From contig NZ_NBOE01000001.1 in NCBI RefSeq assembly GCF_002104515.1, forward strand, positions 744,001 through 808,000: 64,000 nucleotides of DNA, in the 5' to 3' direction. This DNA is from Colwellia polaris (GTDB lineage: Bacteria > Pseudomonadota > Gammaproteobacteria > Enterobacterales > Alteromonadaceae). Position 1 is the stretch's first letter. Every line of letters begins with the position of its first letter. Both the position numbers and the translations under genes were made by a program. This document shows, in pieces, positions 26,841 to 36,641 of the stretch. The notes under the pieces were generated by a model. That model did not search any database and was not told the origin of the DNA. It was given only the letters and a program-made list of their open reading frames with translations.

Positions 26841-28295
26841 ATGAAATTTATTGTTAAATTACAGGCTGAAATTACGATTAAAAGCCGTCCGGTACGAAAG
26901 CGTTTTACTAAGATTTTAGAGTCGAGTGTGAAAAACGTTTTACGTCGTGTTGATGACCAAGTAACAACACGCATGAACTGGGATAACATCGAAGTTAACA
27001 CTGCTAATAATACGCCAGAAAATCGCTTAAAATTAATCGATACACTAAAGTCGATCCCTGGCATTCCAATGTTTCTTGAAGTGCAACAAACGAACTTTAC
27101 TGATTTGCATGATATTTATGAAAAAACAGCAGCGGTACATGCAAAAAACATTGAAAATAAAACTTTCTGTGTACGTGTAAAACGAACAGGCAAACACGAG
27201 TTTAACTCGATAAAAGCTGAACAATATGTCGGCGGCGGTTTAAACCAACTTGTAGAGTCGGCGAGTGTAAAACTATCAAAGCCTGATTTCACCGTACACC
27301 TTGAAATTAAAAATGAAAATTTATTTATCGTTACCGAACGCCATAAAGGTATGGGCGGTTTTCCTATCGCTACCCAAGAAGATGTGTTGTCTTTGATGTC
27401 GGGTGGTTTTGATTCTGGTGTTGCCAGTTATCAAATGATCAAAAAAGGTGCTCGTACACATTATTGTTTCTTTAACTTAGGTGGTGCAGCGCACGAAGTT
27501 GGTGTTAAACAAGTAAGTTACTACTTATGGAATAAATTTGGCGCGTCGCATCGTGTTAAGTTTTTTGCCGTTGATTTCGAACCTGTAGTAGAAGAAATAT
27601 TAGAAAATATTGAAAATGGTTTAATGGGCGTTGTGCTTAAGCGCATGATGATGCGTGCTGCAGAAAAAATTGCCAACAAAATGGGCATTCAAGCATTAGT
27701 GACAGGCGAGGCCGTTGGGCAAGTATCGAGCCAAACACTGACTAACTTAAATGTTATTGACCGTGTTACCGAAACCTTAATTCTTAGACCATTAGCGGCT
27801 TACGATAAACAAGATATTATTGATATTGCCCGTAAAATTGGTACGGAAGATTTTGCCAAAACTATTCCTGAATATTGTGGTGTTATTTCTAAAAAACCGA
27901 CAGTTAAAGCGGTTTTATCTAAAGTAGAAGCGGAAGAAGCTAATTTTGATTTTTCAATTTTAGACAAAGTCATTGAAGACGCGCGTATTTATGATATTCG
28001 TGATATTGGTAAAGAAAGCGAAGAAGAAATTCATGCGGTAGACACGCTTGATAATATTCCTGACAACGCTATAGTGCTCGACATTCGCAGCCCTGAAGAA
28101 GAAGATGAAAACCCTTTAGCGCTAGATGATGTAGAAATATTGCATATACCATTTTACAAGTTATCAACGCAATTTGGTGACTTAGACAAATCTAAAGACT
28201 ACTTATTATATTGCGACCAAGGTGTTATGAGTAAACTACAAGCGCTATATTTATTAGGCGCAGGTTTTACTAATGTAAAAGTTTATCGCCCTTAA
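26841..28295 (+). CDS. thiI: tRNA 4-thiouridine synthase ThiI
   Basis: 484 residues, close to E. coli ThiI throughout. It has an N-terminal ferredoxin-like/THUMP region ([26 protein letters not shown]), the PP-loop [13 protein letters not shown] that adenylates U8 of tRNA, and a C-terminal rhodanese domain with active Cys in [13 protein letters not shown]. It transfers sulfur for s4U and feeds thiazole synthesis for thiamine. I chose the ATG at 26841 because [15 protein letters not shown] is the family N-terminus; a GTG 18 bases upstream is also in frame. Confidence 0.96.
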   Translation: MKFIVKLQAEITIKSRPVRKRFTKILESSVKNVLRRVDDQVTTRMNWDNIEVNTANNTPENRLKLIDTLKSIPGIPMFLEVQQTNFTDLHDIYEKTAAVHAKNIENKTFCVRVKRTGKHEFNSIKAEQYVGGGLNQLVESASVKLSKPDFTVHLEIKNENLFIVTERHKGMGGFPIATQEDVLSLMSGGFDSGVASYQMIKKGARTHYCFFNLGGAAHEVGVKQVSYYLWNKFGASHRVKFFAVDFEPVVEEILENIENGLMGVVLKRMMMRAAEKIANKMGIQALVTGEAVGQVSSQTLTNLNVIDRVTETLILRPLAAYDKQDIIDIARKIGTEDFAKTIPEYCGVISKKPTVKAVLSKVEAEEANFDFSILDKVIEDARIYDIRDIGKESEEEIHAVDTLDNIPDNAIVLDIRSPEEEDENPLALDDVEILHIPFYKLSTQFGDLDKSKDYLLYCDQGVMSKLQALYLLGAGFTNVKVYRP

Positions 28296-28331
28296 GTTTT
28301 CAAGTTAACGCAACGCATAACGAAAAATTAA

Positions 28332-28362
28332 AACCCTTAAATAACAATTTAAGGGTTTTTTT
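28332..28362. terminator. Terminator between thiI and panE (likely bidirectional)
   Basis: AACCCTTAAAT...ATTTAAGGGTT arms with a T-run to the right and A residues to the left, between convergent genes. Confidence 0.75.
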
Positions 28363-28380
28363 ATACTTGCTATTTACCGA

Positions 28381-29283
28381 TCACTTCATTATTTCTAGTG
28401 CTTTAATTTGTTGTAGCAGTTTTTCATTTTCAGGCACCAAAAATGCCATTTTATTCGCAACAGCGACAACGTAGCCATTAATATAGTCAACTTCAGTTTT
28501 TCGTTTTTGCAAAATATCGCTGCGCATTGATGAGCTATTTCTCGCTGTTTTTTCTGCGACAGTGAGTATTTTTTTTAGCAAGTCATCAAATGTAAACCTT
28601 ATGTTTTCAAAGGCGGCAACCGCTATAATTTCGTGAATTAATGCTGCTATTTGTCTTTGAAACTTATCATTGAGTAATTCACCATTATCAACGTTTTCTA
28701 ATGCTGTTATGGGGTTAATCACACAATTAATGGCTAACTTAAGCCATTGTTTTTCTTTTATGGCATCGCTAGAGGTTACCGTTGGCAAGCTATTATTGAA
28801 TACCGTCGTTATTTCATTAAGCGCCGAGTTTGAAATATTGCCATATATAAGCCCTAAGTCACTTTGTCCCAAGCCAGTATGTTGTGCATGAAAAGGGTGC
28901 TTTATTTTACAGCCATGTGTTGTTAGTAGCGCTAAACAGGTGTGCTTTAGGGTAGAAAAATCATTGAAGGCACCTAAGCCATTATGACAAAAAACTATCA
29001 CGGCATTGGTAGGTATTTTATTTTTTAACGCTTCAATAGCAGCATTGACTTGGTATGACTTTACACACAGTAATATTACGTCAGCTTTAGCAAACGCTAT
29101 TTCATCCGCTACATTTAATGCAAAGCGGCCATACAGTTGCTCAATATCAGTAAATTCGTAATATGTAGGCGCTGAGGAAATACTAGAAGAGCAGCTTAAA
29201 CTAACCCGGTTATCTGTAGATTGAACTAAATGATGATACCAGAGAAGCCCAATAGCACCTTGGCCAATAACAACAATATTCAT
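28381..29283 (-). CDS. panE: 2-dehydropantoate 2-reductase
   Basis: 300 residues of the ketopantoate reductase family. The N-terminal NADPH-binding loop is MNIVVIGQGAIGLLW. LLCVKSYQVNAAIEAL and CHNGLG follow, and the catalytic Lys is expected in KEKQWLKLAINCVINPITALENVDNG. PanE reduces ketopantoate to pantoate for coenzyme A synthesis. The protein is somewhat divergent in its C-terminal half (SMRSDILQKRKTEVDYINGYV is well conserved). It abuts the VanZ-like gene by one base, so the two are co-transcribed. Confidence 0.9.
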   Translation of the reverse strand: MNIVVIGQGAIGLLWYHHLVQSTDNRVSLSCSSSISSAPTYYEFTDIEQLYGRFALNVADEIAFAKADVILLCVKSYQVNAAIEALKNKIPTNAVIVFCHNGLGAFNDFSTLKHTCLALLTTHGCKIKHPFHAQHTGLGQSDLGLIYGNISNSALNEITTVFNNSLPTVTSSDAIKEKQWLKLAINCVINPITALENVDNGELLNDKFQRQIAALIHEIIAVAAFENIRFTFDDLLKKILTVAEKTARNSSSMRSDILQKRKTEVDYINGYVVAVANKMAFLVPENEKLLQQIKALEIMK

Positions 29284-29663
29284 TAACCTGATCTTTGACT
29301 AGAGCGATTACGGTACATAAGAATTGACCATCGAATAATAGCAAACAAGCCAATACCGATTAAATCAGCAATAAAGTCACTGACTTGTGCACTACGAAAG
29401 CCTAAGTAATATTGCCCTAACTCAGTTAGTACACCATAAAATGCCACGGTTAGCATGGTATTTAATAGTGGTAATTTCAATATGCTATGTAGTACCCAAG
29501 TTAAACAAAAAAAGCTAATAATATGGCCAATAGAATCAATTTCGGCACTGCGAAAAGCTATTCGTCTGAAATCGGCTGAGCTAAAGTAAAGGCAGAAGAA
29601 CAGTATAACGATAATAGCGAGAATGGATAAATGATAGCGACTTTTCATTGAGGTGTTAGTCAT
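29283..29663 (-). CDS. VanZ-like family membrane protein
   Basis: 126 residues with four hydrophobic helices. The family pattern is visible: DSIGHIISFFCLTWVL in helix 2, VLTELGQYYLGFRSAQVSDFIADLIGIGLFAI in helices 3-4 (Glu, Gln, Arg and Asp of the VanZ motif). VanZ gives low-level teicoplanin resistance in enterococci, but the role of proteobacterial relatives is not established. The end overlaps panE by one base. An internal ATG at 29648 is an alternative start. Confidence 0.8.
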   Translation of the reverse strand: MTNTSMKSRYHLSILAIIVILFFCLYFSSADFRRIAFRSAEIDSIGHIISFFCLTWVLHSILKLPLLNTMLTVAFYGVLTELGQYYLGFRSAQVSDFIADLIGIGLFAIIRWSILMYRNRSSQRSG

Positions 29664-29841
29664 TTAACTTTAAAAATTAGATAAGATTCATCATATCAGG
29701 GCTAAGCACCGAAAACTATCACTGTTCAACCACACAAAATAAATTACTTTTATTAAACTTAATTTATAGCAAAGATCGTCAATGGAATTAAATTTAATTA
29801 ATTGATAATATATCACTAATTTTTTTAGCTAGAGAACTATC

Positions 29842-30324
29842 ATGCCTTCAATGGATATTGTTTCCGAAATTAATTTGGAAGAAGTAAAAAACGCGACTGA
29901 CAATTCTACTCGTGAACTTGCGACACGTTACGATTTTCGTGGTGTTGCAGCAAGCTTTGAATGGAAAAGCCCAAAAGTAACCATGAAAGGTGATTCAGAG
30001 CAACGCTTAAAGCAAATGGCTGATGTATTGCGCGGGCAATTGGTTAAACGCAATGTTGATGCAAAAGCATTAACCTTAGAAAAAATGGAAAGCTCAGGTC
30101 GAAACTTTAGCCAAGTAGCAACTTTTAAAGAAGGTATTGAGCAACCGGTTGCTAAAAAAGTAGTTAAATTGATCAAAGACAGTAAGTTAAAAGTGCAAGC
30201 GTCAATTCAAGGTGAGCAAGTTCGAGTTGCCGGAAAAAAACGTGACGACCTGCAAGCTGTAATGCAGTTATTAAGAGAGACTGAGTTAGAGCAATCTTTT
30301 CAATTTAATAACTTTAAAGACTAA
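29842..30324 (+). CDS. yajQ: YajQ family nucleotide-binding protein
   Basis: 160 residues, the full length of the family. The start [18 protein letters not shown] and [12 protein letters not shown] are diagnostic, as is the end [17 protein letters not shown]. The fold is two ferredoxin-like halves. Homologues bind nucleotides, and a Xanthomonas member binds c-di-GMP as a transcription co-regulator; whether this one does cannot be told. It is monocistronic with a UUCG-loop terminator. Confidence 0.95.
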   Translation: MPSMDIVSEINLEEVKNATDNSTRELATRYDFRGVAASFEWKSPKVTMKGDSEQRLKQMADVLRGQLVKRNVDAKALTLEKMESSGRNFSQVATFKEGIEQPVAKKVVKLIKDSKLKVQASIQGEQVRVAGKKRDDLQAVMQLLRETELEQSFQFNNFKD

Positions 30325-30362
30325 CTCGCCTACGATTTAGTGCAGTTCATTATTATAACGAA

Positions 30363-30387
30363 AAGAGGCTTCGGTCTCTTTTTTTTT
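30363..30387 (+). terminator. yajQ terminator
   Basis: AAGAGGC-TTCG-GTCTCTT hairpin with a stable TTCG loop and a long T-run. Confidence 0.85.
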
Positions 30388-30591
30388 GCTTAACATTTAA
30401 GATCAAAAACTTTCCGTATTATTCTGTGAAGTATCACCGATGATTTGACTGTAATTTAACCAGTAATGAATTCTTTACGGAGTAAATGTTCATTAAAAGT
30501 ACTTTTGAGGTGATTTTTGCCAATAAACGCTGTTTTTTTCTTAATAGAAAAAGTAAATTAACTTATTCAATAATAATAATGATGATTTTAA

Positions 30592-31938
30592 ATGGCTGCT
30601 TCTAGAGGTGCGTTCAGTTCTCGTATAGGTTTTATTATGGCTGCTGCGGGTTCTGCCGTAGGGTTAGGTAATATATGGGGTTTTCCAACACAAACAGCAA
30701 GTAACGGCGGTGCCGCATTTGTTCTGGTTTATTTGGTGCTGGCATTTTGTCTAGCGTATCCTGCTTTTATGGCTGAGTTGCTCATTGGCCGATATGGCCA
30801 AGCGAACGCGGTAACGTCACTACAAAAAATATCGCGAAATATTTTCCATAAACGTTTTGCCTTTATTGTCGGCTTTGGCGGTATTATATGTGCAGCAATA
30901 ATTTTAAGCTTTTATGGTATTTTAGCTGGTTGGATGATGTCATTTGCAATTGAGCCTGTTACTTCATTATTAGGCTTTAATGAAACATCAAGCTGGCTAA
31001 CATCACAATCTATAGCGCGTAATTTGATTTTTACCGCGTTATTTATGCTACTGACTATATCTATCATTCGCCGTGGTGTTGAGCAAGGAATTGAGAAATG
31101 GTCAAAGCGCTTAATGCCGATGTTAATCGGCTTACTAATTTTATTAATTTTTTATGTTTTTACTTTGGAAGGCTCAAGCGAAGGTTTTTCAGCGTATTTA
31201 AATCCTGATATTTCACGAGTATTTGAACCTGATTTATTAATAAGCGCACTAGGACAGGCTTTCTTTTCATTGTCGTTAGGTACCAGCGTGATGGTAATTT
31301 ACGGCTCATATATTTCCAAAAAAGAAAATCTAGTGTCACTTGGCGCGCAAGTTACCTTAATTGATGTTTCAATCGCCTTTTTAGCTGGCTTATTAATTAT
31401 CCCATCTATGTATGTTGCACAGGCACAAGGTGTTGCTATTTTTGATGCGAATGGTGGATTAATATCTGGACCTAATTTAGTGTTTGATGTGTTACCAACT
31501 TTATTTGAAGGTATGGGAGCTATAGGGTTATTTGTTGGTTTTGGCTTCTTTGTTTTAATGTCTATTGCCGCATTAACTTCTAGTATTTCAATGTTAGAAG
31601 GACCGGTTTCTTTTGTCGTAGAGCGACACAAGGTTGAACGTAAGAAAGCGACTACTTTTATTGGTTTAGGTATCTTTATTTTAAGCACCTTAATTGTTTT
31701 AAATTTTGATACTTTGTTTGGTTTGGCGATTTCAATTTCGACTGTTTATGGTCAACCATTAATTGCGATGTTGTGTTGTGTGTTTGTCGGATGGATTTGG
31801 TTTAGAAACGACATTTTAACTGAATTAAAGCAAGGTAATGATATGGTTGAACACTCCTTATTTTGGAAAATTTGGCCTTGGTATACTAAATTTGTTTGTC
31901 CAACGGCTATCGGCATTGTTTTCTGGCATTCATTATAA
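30592..31938 (+). CDS. Sodium-dependent transporter (NSS/SNF family)
   Basis: 448 residues with about 11-12 helices. The N-terminus has the NSS Na+/substrate site in AAAGSAVGLGNIWGFPTQTASNGGAAFVLVY. Helix 6 carries SALGQAFFSLSLGTSVM. Members are Na+ symporters of amino acids, such as LeuT or TnaT/MhsT. Eleven-helix bacterial forms are common. The substrate is not readable. It is a single gene followed by a terminator. Confidence 0.92.
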   Translation: MAASRGAFSSRIGFIMAAAGSAVGLGNIWGFPTQTASNGGAAFVLVYLVLAFCLAYPAFMAELLIGRYGQANAVTSLQKISRNIFHKRFAFIVGFGGIICAAIILSFYGILAGWMMSFAIEPVTSLLGFNETSSWLTSQSIARNLIFTALFMLLTISIIRRGVEQGIEKWSKRLMPMLIGLLILLIFYVFTLEGSSEGFSAYLNPDISRVFEPDLLISALGQAFFSLSLGTSVMVIYGSYISKKENLVSLGAQVTLIDVSIAFLAGLLIIPSMYVAQAQGVAIFDANGGLISGPNLVFDVLPTLFEGMGAIGLFVGFGFFVLMSIAALTSSISMLEGPVSFVVERHKVERKKATTFIGLGIFILSTLIVLNFDTLFGLAISISTVYGQPLIAMLCCVFVGWIWFRNDILTELKQGNDMVEHSLFWKIWPWYTKFVCPTAIGIVFWHSL

Positions 31939-32007
31939 AATTAGTTTGTTTGAAATAGGTTATTAATTGAAAGTTTGCCACTAATAACAAACAAGTTTAA
32001 ATAGCAA

Positions 32008-32034
32008 AAGAGAGCTTAAATGCTCTCTTTTTTT
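32008..32034. terminator. Terminator between NSS gene and RluA-family gene
   Basis: AAGAGAGC-TTAAAT-GCTCTCTT followed by further T, between convergent genes. Confidence 0.8.
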
Positions 32035-32063
32035 ATAATAAAATTTAATTATTTCAATGTGCC

Positions 32064-32768
32064 TTATATCTTAGGCCAACTAATATTCCAGGGGGGAGTT
32101 ATCTTACTGATAGTCTCTTTTGTACTGTCACAAGTGAAATAGTCACCTGTGTTGGGGGCAATACAATACTGAAACTGTTCATTATTTAAACTAAATTTTA
32201 AAGCAAAAGCGTGTAAATAACCGCGATCTGATTTTTTACCTGTACTGTAAAGTGGGTCGCCTAAAATTGGTACGCCTATGCTGTTCAATGCCACTCTAAT
32301 TTGATGGGTTTTTCCCGAATGAGGTTTAATTAAATAAAGCCTTTGTTTTGGTATATTCGCGAAAGATAGAAACTGACTTATTGCAGGATTATTCATGCTC
32401 CTTAATAGCTTCCACATACCTCTGCGACTTTTTTCCATATCGCCCTTTATTAAGCCTTGTTTTTTTTTCGGCTTACCTTCAGCAATAGCAAGATAATATT
32501 TTTCAACTTGATGCTGTTCAAACATCTGCTGAAAAGCTCTGGCTGTTGTACTATTTTTTGCAACAATAATAAGTCCTGAGGTCATTTTATCTAATCGATG
32601 AACAGGATAAAGTTCGGTAAGTAAAAGCTGACGCTTGAGCTGGGCTTTTATTGTCGAGAAAAAACCACTGCCGATCAGGTCTTCATCATGAAAGCCCATG
32701 CCCTGAGGCTTGTTAATAATAAGGAAGTCAGCTTGGTTATCTATAATGGTTAATCGGTGCTCTGTCAT
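32064..32768 (-). CDS. RluA-family pseudouridine synthase
   Basis: 234 residues of an RluA-type catalytic domain without an S4 domain. The catalytic Asp lies in VHRLDKMTSGLIIVAK, and KPHSGKTHQIRVALNSIGVPILGDPLY is the conserved C-terminal block. The short stand-alone form resembles the TIGR01621/YqcB-like group, whose RNA target I cannot assign (tRNA or 23S rRNA). The start overlaps the stop of the NhaC gene (TAATG), so it is translationally coupled to a transporter without obvious functional link. Confidence 0.88.
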   Translation of the reverse strand: MTEHRLTIIDNQADFLIINKPQGMGFHDEDLIGSGFFSTIKAQLKRQLLLTELYPVHRLDKMTSGLIIVAKNSTTARAFQQMFEQHQVEKYYLAIAEGKPKKKQGLIKGDMEKSRRGMWKLLRSMNNPAISQFLSFANIPKQRLYLIKPHSGKTHQIRVALNSIGVPILGDPLYSTGKKSDRGYLHAFALKFSLNNEQFQYCIAPNTGDYFTCDSTKETISKITPPWNISWPKI

Positions 32769-34135
32769 TAAAAGCTCAAACCGATAAGAATATAAATAAA
32801 TAAGGTTAAAACCCCACCAAATAACGCGTAAGGTAATTGTGTTTTTACATGTTCAAAGTGATCACAACCACTGGCAATTGACGCTACCACGGTAGTGTCT
32901 GAAATAGGTGATGCATGGTCGCCAAATATACCACCGCCTAGCACAGCAGCAACTAAAAACTCAATTGGCAAACCACTTTGCTGCGCAATAGGTACAGCGA
33001 TAGGAATAAGTATTGCAAACGTGCCCCATGATGTGCCCGTTGCAAAAGCCATAACCGCTGCAGCAATGAACAGAATTGGCGCTATTAAATATAAAGGTAC
33101 TTCAACATTTATTAATTGGCTAACATAAACGCCAGTACCTAATGCCTTTATTGCATCGCCAAATGCAAATGAAAGCACTAAAATTGCCACGGCTGGCGAC
33201 ATGTACTTAATGCCGGTAATCATAGTTTTAAATACTACCGAAAGTGACATTAACTTATTGCGCATAATTAATATAACTAAAAGCGCGAGGGCGATAACTT
33301 CTGACCAAAATACAGAAAAAGCACCTGAGCCTCGACGAATATCACCGTTACCGGTAAACCACAGGAAAATAAAGGTACCAATAAGTAGTGTTAACATCGG
33401 AATCCACATGATATGCGCGGGGGCAACATGCTCAACTGTCGTTTTTTGTTCATCTTTAATTACAGATTCTGCGTGTTTTAATGGTCCAAAAACTCGCCCA
33501 CTAAATGCAGTGTAATAAGCAAGAACTACGGCAATAATCGCGTAGAAGTTATAGCCAATAGTACCAATTAAAATACCGACAGGGTCATTAAATGAATAAC
33601 CATCTAACAAACCCAAAACATAAGCACCCCAACCATTAATTAAAAATAAAATACTGATTGGAGCACAGGTTGAATCAATTAGATAAGCTAACCTAGCTCG
33701 GCTAAGACGATGTTGATCAAATAGTTTTTGACTCGCCATCCCTGCGGTAAACATACTTAAATTGGTATCGGTAAATATAGTAGTACCAATAACGGTAGGT
33801 AAAATACTGGCTTGTCGACTATTTTTAACCAAATTTAGCGAAGCAAGATGATTAATAAAGCCGTTCACCGCGCCCGATTGATTCATTAATGTAACTAAAG
33901 CCCCAATCAATAAACTGAAACTAATAATGTAAACGTTACCTACCGATGAGAAAACACCGCCAATACCAAAAACTGTTTCGGTTAACCCATTTATAGGATT
34001 GCCATTTACGACCATTAAATAACAAAGCATTACGCCACAGAGCAGGGCAAAAAGTGCATTTCTTCGCCAGATAGCAATAACAATAGCAACTAAGGGAGGA
34101 AGTAAACTGAAAGCGCTGTCTTGCATATCTTGCAT
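32768..34135 (-). CDS. Na+/H+ antiporter, NhaC family
   Basis: 455 residues with about 11 helices. Family hallmarks: SLLIGALVTLMNQSGAVNGF, TIFTDTNLSMFTAGMASQKLFDQHRLSRARLAYLIDSTCAPISI and, near the end, ATGTSWGTFAILIPIAVPIAQQ and GGGIFGDHASPISDTTVVAS. NhaC proteins exchange Na+ (or a metabolite pair, as in malate/lactate MleN) for protons. This suits a sodium-based marine cell with PomAB and an NSS transporter nearby. It is the first gene of a two-gene unit. Confidence 0.92.
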   Translation of the reverse strand: MQDMQDSAFSLLPPLVAIVIAIWRRNALFALLCGVMLCYLMVVNGNPINGLTETVFGIGGVFSSVGNVYIISFSLLIGALVTLMNQSGAVNGFINHLASLNLVKNSRQASILPTVIGTTIFTDTNLSMFTAGMASQKLFDQHRLSRARLAYLIDSTCAPISILFLINGWGAYVLGLLDGYSFNDPVGILIGTIGYNFYAIIAVVLAYYTAFSGRVFGPLKHAESVIKDEQKTTVEHVAPAHIMWIPMLTLLIGTFIFLWFTGNGDIRRGSGAFSVFWSEVIALALLVILIMRNKLMSLSVVFKTMITGIKYMSPAVAILVLSFAFGDAIKALGTGVYVSQLINVEVPLYLIAPILFIAAAVMAFATGTSWGTFAILIPIAVPIAQQSGLPIEFLVAAVLGGGIFGDHASPISDTTVVASIASGCDHFEHVKTQLPYALFGGVLTLFIYILIGLSF

Positions 34136-34497
34136 AGTAAACCTTTATTATTATTTTAGAATTTGGGTGTGCAGACGATTATAACGTAAAAAATTAATAT
34201 TTATGATAACTTTAGTGGATGTATATGTAATATGAAACACCATGGTTAACTGCGCATAGCAGCTGCCGTTAATATAAAATAAAACATCAAGCTATTGCAG
34301 AACAATCAATATTTTCATATTTATGCAATAACATGCTGTAACAGTCGGTCTACATTTTTATGTTAATATTAAAGTGTTTTGTTTTGGTTTGTGCTTTTGC
34401 ATAAATAGACAATAATAAATCATTGTAGGCATTGAAAAATTGATTTTTCACCCTTAAATAGTTGGTTACTCACTGGCGTTTCGCATCAGGAATTATT
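34136..34497. other. Divergent intergenic region NhaC/gshA
   Basis: About 360 bp of AT-rich DNA holding the promoters of two divergent genes. I see a short TGAAAAA-TTGA-TTTTTCA hairpin at about 34433-34450 just before gshA and no convincing consensus promoter or hidden gene. Confidence 0.4.
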
Positions 34498-36066
34498 TTG
34501 ACTTTATCATTAAACGAATATATCTCGGCTTTCTCTCAATTTGAGCACTTATCCAGTTTTAGCCAATTTGGTCGAGGCATAGAACGCGAAGCACTACGAG
34601 TGCTGCCACAAGGGCGTTTATCTGATCGCGAACACAGTGTACTTATCGGCTCTGCTTTAACACACCCGAATATAACTACCGATTATTCAGAAACCTTGCT
34701 TGAATTTATTACGCCTGTTAGCCAAGTACCTGAAATGGCAATCGCACAGCTAGAAGATGTACAAAAATTCACCTTAAGCCAACTTGACGGTGAATTGTTA
34801 TGGCCAATGAGTATGCCATGTTTTGTTGAAGACGATGACAAAATACCTTTAGCGCAGTTTGGAAAATCCAATATTGGTAAAATGAAAACGGTTTATCGAC
34901 AAGGATTGAAAAACCGTTATGGCAGTATGATGCAAGTTATTTCGGGTATTCATTTTAATTTTTCTTTTCCACGTAGCTTCTTTCAGTCGATGCAAACGAT
35001 AGAAAAAAACACTGATAACCTTGATGACTATATTTCTGATAAATATTTTTCCTTGCTCAGAAACTATAAACGATTTTGTTGGTTGATTCCCTATTTGTAT
35101 GGCAGTTCACCTGCTATTTGCAGCTCCTTTTTAAAGAACAAACCGACCGACTTACCGTTTAAAAAGTCTGAAAAAGGCTACATGTACCTTGAGCATGCAA
35201 CGTCATTAAGAATGAGTGACTTAGGTTATACTAATAGCGAACAATCATCGTTACAAATTTGCTATAACAATTTATCGGGGTATTTAGATGGTGTGAAAAA
35301 CGCGATTAACTTACCGTCGAAGAAATTCGAGAAAATTGGCATTAAAGTAGACGGTAAATACCAACAGCTAAATAGTAACGTATTACAAATTGAAAACGAG
35401 TTATACGCACCAGTACGCCCAAAGTGTGTTGCTAAACCAGGTGAAAAACCATCTGAAGCGTTAAAAAATCGAGGCGTAGAATACATAGAAGTGCGAGCGC
35501 TTGATGTTAACCCCGATTCGGCAACAGGTATCAGCGTTGAACAAATTCGATTCTTAGATATTTTCCTGACGTTCTGTATGTTAGAAAATAGCCCTACTTT
35601 GAGCTGTAACGAACAGGGGATCTGTGAGGAAAATATGGATGAAGTTGTTGTGCGAGGCCGTGACCCACAATTATTGTTACGTGATGGTGAGCAAGATAAA
35701 TCAGTACAACAATGGGGCGGTGAGCTATTTGCTAAAATGACTAAAGTTGCAGATCTACTAGATGAAGCGAATCAAAGTAAACGCTATATGAATGCACTTA
35801 ATTGTGAAGCCGAAAAAATAACTCACTCGAAACTAACCCCATCGGCAAAAATATTATCTGCCATTGTTGATGAAAATCAATCATTAACGAAAATGGCATT
35901 AGCGAAAGCAACAAACTACCGCCAACAGCTATTAGCCAATGACTACCAAGCGTTTAATGCACAATATTTTAGCGACACAGTGGCTACCTCATTGCAAAAA
36001 CAGTTGGAAATAGAACAAAGTGACAAGGTAGATTTTGACACTTTTCTTCAAGATTACTTTGCTTAA
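34498..36066 (+). CDS. gshA: Glutamate-cysteine ligase
   Basis: About 522 residues, similar in length to E. coli GshA (518). Conserved stretches: GRGIEREALRVLPQG, TTDYSETLLEFITP, ELLWPMSMPCFVEDD, QVISGIHFNFSFP, GSSPAICSSFL, and YIEVRALDVNPDSATGISVEQIRFLD. It makes gamma-glutamylcysteine, the first step of glutathione. The start is TTG at 34498 with AGGA seven bases upstream; the frame is open to 34462 but the extra residues do not fit the family. In Vibrio and Shewanella it precedes luxS and corB. Confidence 0.95.
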   Translation: MTLSLNEYISAFSQFEHLSSFSQFGRGIEREALRVLPQGRLSDREHSVLIGSALTHPNITTDYSETLLEFITPVSQVPEMAIAQLEDVQKFTLSQLDGELLWPMSMPCFVEDDDKIPLAQFGKSNIGKMKTVYRQGLKNRYGSMMQVISGIHFNFSFPRSFFQSMQTIEKNTDNLDDYISDKYFSLLRNYKRFCWLIPYLYGSSPAICSSFLKNKPTDLPFKKSEKGYMYLEHATSLRMSDLGYTNSEQSSLQICYNNLSGYLDGVKNAINLPSKKFEKIGIKVDGKYQQLNSNVLQIENELYAPVRPKCVAKPGEKPSEALKNRGVEYIEVRALDVNPDSATGISVEQIRFLDIFLTFCMLENSPTLSCNEQGICEENMDEVVVRGRDPQLLLRDGEQDKSVQQWGGELFAKMTKVADLLDEANQSKRYMNALNCEAEKITHSKLTPSAKILSAIVDENQSLTKMALAKATNYRQQLLANDYQAFNAQYFSDTVATSLQKQLEIEQSDKVDFDTFLQDYFA

Positions 36067-36136
36067 ATAATGTATCGCTAATTTAGGCAATACATTCACT
36101 TTAAAGATCAAGAATATATTTTTTCAAATTTTAGGC

Positions 36137-36232
36137 AAAAAAATAGCGCGTTAAGGTAACGCGCTGTAAATAATAAGAAAGCAGTCCAGGGAGGTTTAGC
36201 TTTCATAAGTTAGGACCACTGGAATTCTCAAT
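36137..36232 (-). ncRNA. Candidate small RNA, leftward, with orphan terminator
   Basis: A perfect terminator for leftward transcription lies at 36137-36165: AGCGCGTTA-loop-TAACGCGCT, then a U-run. No leftward gene ends there. Upstream on the same strand is a plausible promoter, TTAACA (36267-36262), 17 bp, GATAAG (36244-36239). The predicted RNA is about 95 nt. Its middle contains CTAAACCTCCCTGG, complementary to Shine-Dalgarno sequences, between arms CAGTGGTCC and GGACTG that can pair with a bulge. An open frame MKAKPPWTAF... runs through the terminator and is probably fortuitous. Confidence 0.45.
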
Positions 36233-36319
36233 AGTTCACTTATCGTTCAATTAAAATTTATTGTTAATTATCGCTTTTATTTTCTAATAGATGCTTATAC
36301 AGAAAGCTGTTAATTAAAG

Positions 36320-36350
36320 CGCACCTATCTATACCTATCTATACCTAACT
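36320..36350. repeat. Short tandem repeat (10-bp unit)
   Basis: ACCTATCTAT occurs twice in a row, followed by ACCTAAC, within the 36.07-36.64 kb intergenic region. Apart from this and the candidate RNA, that region holds no recognised gene. Confidence 0.6.
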
Positions 36351-36641
36351 CTTGGTTATCTAATAACAAGCCAGATATTACCCGTTATCAATCTACTTAA
36401 GGAAAAGTTTTATTTTACTCGCCATGCTAGATTTAGCGTATAGAAGAAATAACATTGAAAATATTTAAATTAACTCAAATGAGTTAGTTTAATTTAATAA
36501 AATAAGACTGATTATATAAATATATTTAAACTTATCTTTAAACACTTAAAGAATAAAAGTGAAATATATGATGACTTTAACCTGAAAACCTTGAAATATT
36601 CTGGCATGATATTGTTAACTCAACTCTAAGTGTCAGCATTC

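Noticed and set aside
36165-36260. Short coding frame MKAKPPWTAFLLFTARYLNALFF inside the candidate small RNA
   Set aside because: It reads through the terminator hairpin, lacks a Shine-Dalgarno and has no family resemblance; kept only as a note.
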